DNA from: DAOTWP01 sp034435675
GTDB lineage: Bacteria; Chloroflexota; Anaerolineae; Aggregatilineales; Phototrophicaceae
Assembly (NCBI GenBank): GCA_034435675.1
Contig: DAOTWP010000376.1
Span: 1-21,368, forward strand
Direction of reading: 5' to 3'
DNA length: 21,368 bases
Position numbers and translations under genes: made by a program. Each line of letters starts with the position of its first letter. Position 1 is the stretch's first letter. Below, piece after piece: positions 6,755 through 13,499 of the stretch. Under the pieces are notes generated by a model, which saw only the letters and a program-made list of their open reading frames with translations, was not told the origin of the DNA and did no database searches.

Positions 6755-9142
6755 CTAATTCCGCAGCGGCTTGTTGTTTTGCAGCATATACAGCACGCGC
6801 TGCTGCGTCTTTTCCTGCATCATCAGCTCCGTAAACGCCTGCCGTTCCAGCGCGAAGAACACCTGCTGATCAACCCACTGCGGTGCTGCCAGCGCGCCGC
6901 CGGTCAGGATGTAAGCGATTTTACGGGCGATAAAACCGTCGTAGTCGCTCGCCATGCCCGCCTCATTAAAGCCCGCAATGGCGACATTCAGCGCCGCATA
7001 GACATCACGCCCGGCAGCATAGACCTTTTCCGGTCTGTGCTGTTCATAGGTGGTGGCCATTGCCAGCGCCACACGCTTTGCCTCGCCCAGCAGATGCGCA
7101 CGGTTCATGACGATCACATCATCGGCAGACAGGAAGCCCATTTCGCGCGCCTGCGCTGCGCTTTCGCTGACTTTGGCGAGGGCGATATTCTCGAACGCCT
7201 TTTGCATCGGGGGCAGCAGATCGCCGCTGCCGCTTGCCGCCACCGGGTTAACCAGCCGCCGCACCAGTTCCTTGCAGCCGCCGCCTGCGGGCACCAACCC
7301 GACGCCGAACTCCACCAGCCCGGCGTAGAGTTCCGCATGGGCGACGATCCGCGCGCCGCTCATCAGCAGTTCACAGCCGCCGCCCAGCGCCATGCCAAAC
7401 GGTGCCGTGACGACAGGCTTAACGGCATAGCGCAGCGCGTTAGTCAGGTTTTGCAGTTCGGTGATCGCCTGCGTAATGCCTTCTGGTCCGCCGCCCATCG
7501 CTGACGCCAGGTTCGCGCCAATGCTGAAGCGTTCGCCATCGTTGCCGACCACCAGCGCCACGTACTGCGGCTGTTCCAGCAGTTCCAGCGCCTTGTTGCC
7601 CATCTCGATCAGTCCTGCGCCGATGGTGTTCTGCTTGCTGTGGAATTCCCACAACAGCACGCCATCACCCATATCGTAGACACTTGCCTCGTCGTTGCCT
7701 GCCAGTTCCCTGCCGTCTGCCTTCAGGTCGGCAATGGTGATTTCCAGGGCATCTTTTTCCAGCGGCACATACGCGCCTGCCTGTGGGCTGTAATAGCCTG
7801 TGACCTGTCCCTTCTCGTTGGTCTGGTAGAAGGTCTTATGCCCGCCGGCGAGCATCTGCCTGACCCAGTCCGCTACCGGGTAACCCGCTGCCTCAAAGCG
7901 CGTGGTGAAATCGTCAACTCCGATGGCATCCCAGATTTCAAACGGACCCATCTCGTGCCCAAAGCCCCATTTCTGCGCATTGTCCACGTTGACAATCGTG
8001 TCGGTGATTTCCGGCACCCGGTGGCTGGCGTAGGCAAGGTAGAAACCGTGCAGGTGGAACAGGTACTGCCCGGCGCGGTCTTCTTCGTTGAGCAGCAGAC
8101 GGATGCGTTCGCCGAGGGGTTTGACGCGCCCATGCTTCTTGACACTCTCGAACTCAACCTTCTGCGGCGGTTCGTACTGCATGGTCTCCAGATTCAGCGC
8201 CCACAGCTCTTTGCTGCCGTCCGCGCCTTTCTGCATCTTGTAGAAGCCGCCGTTGGTTTTGCGTCCCAACCAGTTATTGTCCAGCATCTTCTGGCTGAGC
8301 GCCGCCGCTTTGGGATGATTGAGCACTTCGCGCTGCGGATCATCAGGAATTGCCGGGTACAGGTTGCGTGCCACACCGACCGCAATATCGAACCCAACCA
8401 GGTCGTTGAGGTTGAAAGTTGCCGTTTTGGGTCGCCCGATCAACGGTCCGGTGATGGCGTCTACTTCCTCCACCGTGTAGCCATGATCCAGCGCGTAATT
8501 CATCGCCTGCATCCCGCTCATGCTCATGAAGCGGTTGCCGATGAAGTTCGGTTTGTCCTTACAGATGACTACGCCTTTGCCCAGCGCGCGCGTGCCAAAT
8601 TCCTGCATAAAGCGCACCAGTTCGGGATCAGTGTCTTCGTGCGGGATGACTTCGAGCAGCTTGAGGTAGCGCGGTGGGTTGAAGAAGTGTGTGCCCATGA
8701 AACGCCGGGTGAATTCGTGTCCCAGGTCTTCGGCAATCGACTTGATCGGCAGCCCGGAGGTGTTGGTGGTGATGATCGCGTCCGGGCGGGCAATTTCCGC
8801 CAGTTTCGCCATCAGGTTCTTTTTGATGTCCAACCTTTCGACGACAACCTCGATAATCCAGTCCGCATCACTGACTTTGTCAAGATCATCATCCAGGTTG
8901 CCCACACGGATATTGTCGAGATCACGCTCACTGAACATCTGCGCCGGGCGCATTTTTTGCAGCGTTTTGAGATTATTGAGGACAATGGCATTGCGTTTGG
9001 CGGGGGCGTCACCGGGTTTCGTGTCTTTAGCCGGGATATCCAGCAGCAGCGTCTCGACGCCGATGCCTGCCAGCAGCGACGCGATGCCGCCACCCATCGT
9101 CCCGGAGCCAATTACAGCGGCTTTCCTAATTGCATAGCTCAT
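6755..9142 (-). CDS. fadN: Bifunctional 3-hydroxyacyl-CoA dehydrogenase / enoyl-CoA hydratase (FadN type)
   Basis: 795 residues, close to Bacillus FadN. It hydrates enoyl-CoA and oxidises 3-hydroxyacyl-CoA with NAD. Unlike E. coli FadB, the dehydrogenase is N-terminal: Rossmann motif GSGTMGGG (residues 12-19), NTSGLPI, the GTHFFNPP loop with the catalytic histidine, and KDKPNFIGNRF. The crotonase domain fills the C-terminal half from about 480. GMALGGGCELLMSG supplies the oxyanion glycines and the first glutamate; GLVEFGVGLVPAGGG supplies the second, so both hydratase glutamates are kept. The ATG at 9142 has AAAGG about 12 nt upstream. The thiolase needed for the next step is 1.5 kb downstream on the same strand. 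A 97-nt gap with a hairpin separates it from the MDR gene upstream. Confidence 0.93.
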   Translation of the reverse strand: MSYAIRKAAVIGSGTMGGGIASLLAGIGVETLLLDIPAKDTKPGDAPAKRNAIVLNNLKTLQKMRPAQMFSERDLDNIRVGNLDDDLDKVSDADWIIEVVVERLDIKKNLMAKLAEIARPDAIITTNTSGLPIKSIAEDLGHEFTRRFMGTHFFNPPRYLKLLEVIPHEDTDPELVRFMQEFGTRALGKGVVICKDKPNFIGNRFMSMSGMQAMNYALDHGYTVEEVDAITGPLIGRPKTATFNLNDLVGFDIAVGVARNLYPAIPDDPQREVLNHPKAAALSQKMLDNNWLGRKTNGGFYKMQKGADGSKELWALNLETMQYEPPQKVEFESVKKHGRVKPLGERIRLLLNEEDRAGQYLFHLHGFYLAYASHRVPEITDTIVNVDNAQKWGFGHEMGPFEIWDAIGVDDFTTRFEAAGYPVADWVRQMLAGGHKTFYQTNEKGQVTGYYSPQAGAYVPLEKDALEITIADLKADGRELAGNDEASVYDMGDGVLLWEFHSKQNTIGAGLIEMGNKALELLEQPQYVALVVGNDGERFSIGANLASAMGGGPEGITQAITELQNLTNALRYAVKPVVTAPFGMALGGGCELLMSGARIVAHAELYAGLVEFGVGLVPAGGGCKELVRRLVNPVAASGSGDLLPPMQKAFENIALAKVSESAAQAREMGFLSADDVIVMNRAHLLGEAKRVALAMATTYEQHRPEKVYAAGRDVYAALNVAIAGFNEAGMASDYDGFIARKIAYILTGGALAAPQWVDQQVFFALERQAFTELMMQEKTQQRVLYMLQNNKPLRN

Positions 9143-9197
9143 CTTAACAAAAACCTTTCGGTAATGAAACCAGCAGTTTGCAGCAATTTGTCATATC

Positions 9198-9228
9198 AGG
9201 GGTGCGCAGCCCGTAGGCACGCACCCCT
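9198..9228 (-). terminator. Hairpin between MDR gene and fadN
   Basis: AGGGGTGCG (9198-9206) pairs perfectly with CGCACCCCT (9220-9228) around a 13-nt loop. It begins 12 nt after the stop of the MDR gene. The tail is only mildly AT-rich, so it may terminate partially or act as a stabilising 3' structure. Confidence 0.45.
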
Positions 9229-9239
9229 CAGAGTCCGGC

Positions 9240-10208
9240 TCAGGGCAGCAGCAGCAGCTTGCCGACAGTTTCGCGCCGTGCCAGCGCCTTATGTGCTTTG
9301 GCAGCTTCCGCCAGCGGGAAGGTCCGGTCAATCATTACTTTCAGCCTGCCGACCACCAGCCACATAAAAACATCGTTGGCGCGGCGCAGCAGTTCTTCAC
9401 GGGTTTGCAGATAATGTGCCAGCGACGGGCGCGTGAGGAACAGCGAGCCTTTGCCCGCCAGCAACTGCGGTTCTACCGGCGACACTGCGCCGCTGCTCTG
9501 CCCATAGAGGACCATATAGCCGCGTGGGCGCAGGCAGTTGAGACTCTTTTCGAAGGTGTCGATGCCCACCGAATCGTAGACCACATCCACACCTTTGCCC
9601 GCAGTCAGGCGTTTCGTCTCTACCTCGAAGTCCTCCTGAGTATAGAGGATAACTTCATCAGCGCCCGCCGCACGCGCGATTTCGGCTTTTGCCTCAGTAG
9701 ACACGGTGCCAATCACCCGCGCACCGCGCAGCTTCGCCATTTGCACGAGCATTTGTCCGGTGCCGCCTGCCGCCGCATGGATCAGGGCGGTGTGCCCGTT
9801 TTGCAGCGGGAAGGTATCGTGCGACAGAAAGTGCGCGGTCATGCCCTGGGTCAGCACGGCAGCGGCAGTCTGCGCATCAATGCCGTGTGGCAGGGCAACC
9901 AGCTTTTCCGCCGGGACAACGGCGTATTCGGCATAGGCACCCGTGGTAAACCCCCAGGCAACCCGGTCGCCGGGTTTGAAGAAGCTGACGCCTTCGCCGA
10001 CGGCATCCACGGTGCCAGCTGCCTCTGATCCCGGCGTGAAGGGCAGCGGCACGCGATACTGCCCGCTGCGTTGGTAGGTATCCACAAAATTGACGCCTGC
10101 TGCCTCAATGCGCACCCGCACCGTATGCGGTCCGGGTTGGGGCAGCGGCGCTTCTTCCAGAAGCATGACTTCAGGTTCACCATATGCGTAGAAGCGGATG
10201 ATTTTCAT
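9240..10208 (-). CDS. Zinc-free quinone oxidoreductase (MDR superfamily)
   Basis: 322 residues. NADPH-dependent quinone or enone reductase of the QOR branch of the medium-chain dehydrogenases. The N-terminal GroES-like domain includes EAAGVNFVDTYQRSG and TPGSEAAGTV. The nucleotide-binding domain has AAAGGTGQM (145-153) and then the beta-alpha-beta stretch ARVIGTVSTEAK; no zinc-binding cysteine cluster is seen. The true substrate cannot be told from sequence; enoyl-CoA or enoyl-ACP reductases of the same superfamily look similar, which would suit this lipid neighbourhood. The ATG at 10208 is preceded by GAGGCGAG. It follows the SDR gene by 58 nt on the same strand, a probable two-gene unit. 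Confidence 0.88.
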   Translation of the reverse strand: MKIIRFYAYGEPEVMLLEEAPLPQPGPHTVRVRIEAAGVNFVDTYQRSGQYRVPLPFTPGSEAAGTVDAVGEGVSFFKPGDRVAWGFTTGAYAEYAVVPAEKLVALPHGIDAQTAAAVLTQGMTAHFLSHDTFPLQNGHTALIHAAAGGTGQMLVQMAKLRGARVIGTVSTEAKAEIARAAGADEVILYTQEDFEVETKRLTAGKGVDVVYDSVGIDTFEKSLNCLRPRGYMVLYGQSSGAVSPVEPQLLAGKGSLFLTRPSLAHYLQTREELLRRANDVFMWLVVGRLKVMIDRTFPLAEAAKAHKALARRETVGKLLLLP

Positions 10209-10266
10209 GGACTCGCCTCAATAGCTTCCGATATTTGCTGATCATGATGCTGTGTATGCTGTACAG

Positions 10267-10986
10267 TCACCAGGGATGCGTACTGCCATCCCAGCGATAA
10301 AACCCGCCGCTGTGTTCCGGCGTCAGACGGTCAAACAGGGTGATCATGCTGCGCACCGCGTCCGGCGCTGTCAGCGGTGCGCTGGAACCGCCCATGTCCG
10401 TTTGCACCCAGCCAGGATGCACCGTAATGACCGTGATGCCTGGCGAGCGCAGGTCCGCCGCCAGCAGGCGCGTGAACATATTCAGCGCGGCTTTGCTGCT
10501 GGCATAGGCGTACCCGCCGCCGCCTTTTTTCCACTCCATGCTGCCCTGCTGCGACGAAATGTTGACCACGCACGGCTGTGTGCCCGCGCGCAGCAGTTCG
10601 ACCAGCGCCTGCGCCAGCAGCAGCGGGCCAACGGCGTTCACGCGCAGTGTGTCCAGCAGCGCATCCGGTGTCAGTTCACCGAACTGGCGATACTCCGGCG
10701 TGCGCGGGTTCGTCCCGGCGTTGTTAATCAGCAGGTCCAGCGCGGGCGTGTGTGCTGCCAGCGCTGCGGACAGCGCCGCAATACTCTGCGCGTCCCCGGT
10801 GTCCAGCGGCAGCACTGTCAGCCGTCCTGCCGGCGCGGCAAGCGCGTGCAGGTCAGCAGCGGAGTGTGGGCTGCGGGCAGTGGCAAAGACCTGTGCGCCC
10901 CGCGCCAGATACTGCCGGGTAAATTCCAGCCCGATACCGCGATTCGCCCCGGTAATCAGGATGCGCTGTTCTGCGTCACGCTGCAT
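10267..10986 (-). CDS. Short-chain dehydrogenase/reductase, CsgA/carbonyl-reductase-like
   Basis: 239 residues, classical SDR. It has TGANRGIG (12-19), LLINNAG (85-91), the catalytic serine near 145 (NISSQQGS), Y161-K165 (YASSK) and the HPGWVQTDMGG segment (from about 197) common to the CsgA/C-factor and carbonyl reductase group. It reduces or oxidises a small carbonyl or hydroxy substrate with NAD(P)H; the substrate is unknown. The start ATG at 10986 gives a short N-terminus before the Rossmann strand, as usual. It lies 15 nt downstream of the small unknown gene and 58 nt upstream of the quinone oxidoreductase gene, all on the minus strand. Confidence 0.88.
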   Translation of the reverse strand: MQRDAEQRILITGANRGIGLEFTRQYLARGAQVFATARSPHSAADLHALAAPAGRLTVLPLDTGDAQSIAALSAALAAHTPALDLLINNAGTNPRTPEYRQFGELTPDALLDTLRVNAVGPLLLAQALVELLRAGTQPCVVNISSQQGSMEWKKGGGGYAYASSKAALNMFTRLLAADLRSPGITVITVHPGWVQTDMGGSSAPLTAPDAVRSMITLFDRLTPEHSGGFYRWDGSTHPW

Positions 10987-11001
10987 GCTGTCGCGCTGCC
11001 T

Positions 11002-11406
11002 TTATTTACCGCTGCTCGCGTGATTCAGGCTGCTGCGATACTGCTCGATAAGCGCCTGAGCCTCTTCGTAACTGCTGGCGATTGGATAACGCCTGCCGAT
11101 TTCCGGGTAGGTGCGGCTGAGCACATTGAACAGCGAGCGCACGTAAGCGCTGGGGTTGACCAGCACGCTCATGCTCCAGTTTTTAGAGGCGCTGGCAACC
11201 GCGCTCTTGACCCCGGTCACAAAATTGCTGGGCACAACCGAGTCGTGAGTGATTTCGAGAATGAGATCCACCCGCGGCGGGTTGTGGGTTACGGTCGCAC
11301 GGAATGCCTGCCGTGCCTCGTAAAAGTCCTCCCACGTCCACTTACGACTCATTCTGCATACTGCGATGGTCTTTTGCTCGTCGTACCAGTAGTACTCAAC
11401 AGGCAT
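11002..11406 (-). CDS. Small protein of unknown function
   Basis: 134 residues, no signal peptide or membrane helix, and no family that I recognise with certainty. The body alternates strands and helices: an N-terminal hairpin (YYWYDEQKTIAVCRM), an aromatic helix (WTWEDFYEA), the strand VDLILEIT, a helix, the strand WSMSVLVNP, and a C-terminal helix (SYEEAQALIEQYRSS). This order recalls STAS/SpoIIAA-like folds, an inference only. The ATG at 11406 has GAGG about 9 nt upstream. The gene precedes the SDR and MDR genes by a short gap and follows the 600-bp repeat block, so it is probably first in its transcript. Confidence 0.7.
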   Translation of the reverse strand: MPVEYYWYDEQKTIAVCRMSRKWTWEDFYEARQAFRATVTHNPPRVDLILEITHDSVVPSNFVTGVKSAVASASKNWSMSVLVNPSAYVRSLFNVLSRTYPEIGRRYPIASSYEEAQALIEQYRSSLNHASSGK

Positions 11407-11552
11407 CTTCCAAATCCTCTATTGTTTGGGCGTGCGCTGTGTGGCGCACACAAAATAAGTAAGGGGTTGCTCGTGTAGATTTAACCACGTTTTGTTAAGC
11501 CTGGCGTTAACGATCATCCCCTCGCCGTAACCATTACAGACCAGCAACAGGT

Positions 11553-11649
11553 TTAAGTACAACCACAGAAATCTCGCGGGATTGTTTTCCGTAGGGGCAG
11601 GTCTGAGACCTGCCACTACATCCGACATTTTCAATTTGGTTGTACTTAA
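11553..11649. repeat. MITE-like unit 1 (13-bp inverted ends)
   Basis: TTAAGTACAACCA (11553-11565) and TGGTTGTACTTAA (11637-11649) are a perfect 13-bp inverted repeat. They enclose a palindrome whose core is GGCAGGTC (11596-11603), TGA, GACCTGCC (11607-11614), flanked by GTAG and CTAC. No transposase gene is within. Confidence 0.6.
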
Positions 11650-11706
11650 GTGCAAACAGATTAATTCGGTGGGATCGTTACCGACATTTTCAATCTGTTT
11701 GTACTT
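11622..11706 (+). repeat. 26-bp direct repeat pair
   Basis: 11622-11647 and 11681-11706 match at 24 of 26 positions. Both begin CCGACATTTTCAAT and end TTGTACTT. The copies join the two palindromic units. Confidence 0.7.
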
Positions 11707-11794
11707 GGTATCTATCCGAATAAGCGGATTTTCTCGTAGGGGCGAGGCGCGCCTCGCCCGGCTGGATAAATTTACGGATAGATTGTTAGTACAA
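11699..11794. repeat. MITE-like unit 2 (20-bp imperfect inverted ends)
   Basis: 11699-11718 and the reverse complement of 11775-11794 agree at 16 of 20 positions (TTGTACT, four mismatches, ATCTATCCG). They enclose a perfect 20-bp palindrome at 11740-11759 (GGGCGAGGCG and its complement). Its end sequence TTGTACT is shared with unit 1. Confidence 0.6.
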
Positions 11795-11829
11795 CAGCAG
11801 ACCCATGAGATTGCGTGTCGCACACGGAG

Positions 11830-11849
11830 GGGCGAAGCATGCTTCGCCC
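11830..11849. repeat. Perfect 20-bp palindrome, third family member
   Basis: GGGCGAAGCA (11830-11839) followed by its exact reverse complement (11840-11849). It is preceded by GGAG and followed by GTACA. It has the same outer bases as the palindrome at 11740-11759 but a different core, with both arms changed together. Confidence 0.75.
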
Positions 11850-11923
11850 GTACACTCATGCTGTCCTGTCTGCGCCGGCATCAGACAGCGCCGGCAGAAA
11901 CGATTCAACGCTTGAGCACGCAA

Positions 11924-12008
11924 TAACCGGGCAGACACGCCGCCCCACTGTGGCCGCCCGCGCTGCCCGTCCTGCCATCGCCAGCCCCGCTGCCCGTTCG
12001 CCCGGTTA
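11924..12008 (-). terminator. Inverted repeat spanning the acyl-CoA dehydrogenase stop
   Basis: TAACCGGGC (11924-11932) and GCCCGGTTA (12000-12008) are a perfect 9-bp inverted repeat whose right arm contains the TAA stop. The 67-nt interior is very GC-rich on the minus strand. It may fold into a large 3' structure; the lack of a T-run argues against simple intrinsic termination. Confidence 0.35.
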
Positions 12009-13295
12009 CGCCAGTTCGCTGCGCGTGTAACCCAGAATACGGCGGGCAACGACCAGTGTATTAATCTGACCGGTACCTTCGTATATGTCATTTATTTTTC
12101 CGTCGCGCATCCACTTCTCGACCAGCCACTCGCGGCTGTAGCCCATCAACCCCAGCAGCTCAACCGCTTTCTGGGTTACACGGGTGACTGCCTTGCCCGC
12201 CTTGACCTTCGCCATCGACGCTTCCAGCGCGTTGTATTCGCCCGCATCCAGCATGACGATGCTGCGCAGCGTCAGCAGATATGCCGCGTGCAGTTCGGCT
12301 TCCATCTCCAGCACGTCGCGCTGAATCGCGGTCAGTTTGTGGTAGGGTGCGCCGTAAGGAATATCAATATCGTGTTCCGCAAGCTGCTCCTTGACGAACT
12401 CCACCGCAGCACGCCCGATGCCCAGCGCACTGGCGGCGACCAGCGGACGGCTGGCGTCAAAAGTCGCCATCGCGCCCTTGAAGCCTGCGCCCCCTTTGCC
12501 CTCCTGCACATCGGCGCTGCCCAGCACGTTGTCCGCCGGAATGCGTGCATTGTCAAAGATGATCTGCGCGGTATCGCTGGCACGGATGCCGTGCTTGATT
12601 TCCGTCTTGGTCACGCTGACACCGGGCGTGTTGGCTTCCACGACGAACGGTTTCATGCCCGCGCGCCCTGCCCGCTTGTCCACCGTCGCCCAGACCACCA
12701 CCAGGCCGTTGCTTTCCTCCAGCGCCAGTTTGCCGCTGGTGCAGAAAATCTTCTGCCCGTTCAGCACCCACTCGTTGGTCGCCGCGTCAAATTCCGCCGT
12801 CGCCTGGATGTTGCTGGTGTCCGAACCTGCGCCCGGTTCAGTCATTGCCATCGCGCCCCACACCGGGGTATCGCCCTCGGCAAAGCGCGTCAAAAAGCGG
12901 ATTTTCTGCTCCGGCGTGCCAACTGCCTCAATCGCACTGCCGCCCAGCGCCGCCGACGGCAAACACAGGTAGATGCCCGCGTCACCCCATGACAGCATTT
13001 CGACCAGCAGCATCAGCCCAAGATACTGGTTGCTGGCGCGTTTTTCCTTTTTCTTTTCCGCTACCGGCGCGCTGCCGCTGCCGCCGGTGTCGCCGTTTTC
13101 GGCTTTCAGCCGCTTCAGCGAGGATGCCTGCTGCCCTTTGAGCATGGGCCAGATTGCGTTGACAAACGCCTCAGGGCGGGCGTGTTCGTTTTCATCCAGT
13201 TCGCGCGAGAACGGGCGCATGGTGGTTTCCGCCAGATACTTGACCATCTGCCGGGTCTGCAAAATACCTTCTGGAATTTCAAAATCAATTGCCAT
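12006..13295 (-). CDS. Acyl-CoA dehydrogenase with catalytic glutamate
   Basis: 429 residues. FAD enzyme that makes the 2,3-double bond of acyl-CoA and passes electrons to ETF. Domain order is N-terminal helices, the middle beta domain (AMTEPGAGSDTSN, then GQKIFCTSG), and the C-terminal helical domain. The catalytic base is E406 in INDIYEGTGQI, the medium-chain position. Residues about 60-88 form a charged, Gly/Ser/Lys-rich insert not expected in this family; it may be a surface loop. The ATG at 13295 has GAGGA about 9 nt upstream. The next gene upstream encodes a second acyl-CoA dehydrogenase without this glutamate, 204 nt away. Chain-length preference cannot be told from sequence. Confidence 0.92.
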   Translation of the reverse strand: MAIDFEIPEGILQTRQMVKYLAETTMRPFSRELDENEHARPEAFVNAIWPMLKGQQASSLKRLKAENGDTGGSGSAPVAEKKKEKRASNQYLGLMLLVEMLSWGDAGIYLCLPSAALGGSAIEAVGTPEQKIRFLTRFAEGDTPVWGAMAMTEPGAGSDTSNIQATAEFDAATNEWVLNGQKIFCTSGKLALEESNGLVVVWATVDKRAGRAGMKPFVVEANTPGVSVTKTEIKHGIRASDTAQIIFDNARIPADNVLGSADVQEGKGGAGFKGAMATFDASRPLVAASALGIGRAAVEFVKEQLAEHDIDIPYGAPYHKLTAIQRDVLEMEAELHAAYLLTLRSIVMLDAGEYNALEASMAKVKAGKAVTRVTQKAVELLGLMGYSREWLVEKWMRDGKINDIYEGTGQINTLVVARRILGYTRSELA

Positions 13296-13499
13296 CGCTC
13301 GATTTCCTCAGTCTTCACTCGTTCATTACGAAAAGAAGGGTGCAGGAGACAGGGCAAAGGAGAAAGTGGGTGCTGCCGCATACCACACTCCAGGACAGCG
13401 CCAGCATGGGGCTTGCCGCCGGCAAGGAAGTACCCCCTGCTGCTCATGCTGTGGGTGTGCCCGCCTGCTCCTTTAAGCCTGAAGCCTTCTCCCGCTGGC
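13296..13499 (-). other. Intergenic region between the two acyl-CoA dehydrogenase genes
   Basis: No gene seen. On the minus strand it first carries an imperfect hairpin around CTTGCC (13412-13417) and GGCAAG (13421-13426), flanked by GGGG and CCCC runs. It then has a C/T-rich, G-poor stretch (about 13372 to 13330) before the ribosome site of the next gene. The latter has the composition of a Rho loading site, which would let the two genes be expressed unequally. No clear promoter hexamers were found. Confidence 0.4.

Larger units (their letters stand above)
11407..12005. other. Gene-free block rich in palindromes and inverted repeats
   Basis: About 600 bp without a credible gene. It holds a 6-bp hairpin just upstream of the small protein gene (GTGCGC 11432-11437 with GCGCAC 11444-11449). 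It also holds three related GC-rich palindromes, a 26-bp direct repeat, and several nested inverted repeats built on TTGTACT/AGTACAA. A 9-bp inverted repeat overlaps the acyl-CoA dehydrogenase stop. Open frames crossing it translate the repeats and look like nothing known. The sequence between repeats is more AT-rich than the genes on either side. Confidence 0.8.

Noticed and set aside
7640..9367. 575-codon open frame antisense to fadN
   Set aside because: It mirrors fadN codon by codon, has no recognisable domain or ribosome site, and fadN on the other strand is a clear full-length family member. Long antisense frames are common in GC-rich genes.
10252..11478. 408-codon open frame antisense to the SDR and small unknown gene
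   Set aside because: Arg/Gln/His-rich with no domain, and it overlaps two genes that have proper starts and ribosome sites.
11419..11859. 146-codon minus-strand frame across the repeat block
   Set aside because: Its residues (such as RARRASPLRE and RAKHASPLRV) are translations of the palindromes; no ribosome site and no family resemblance.
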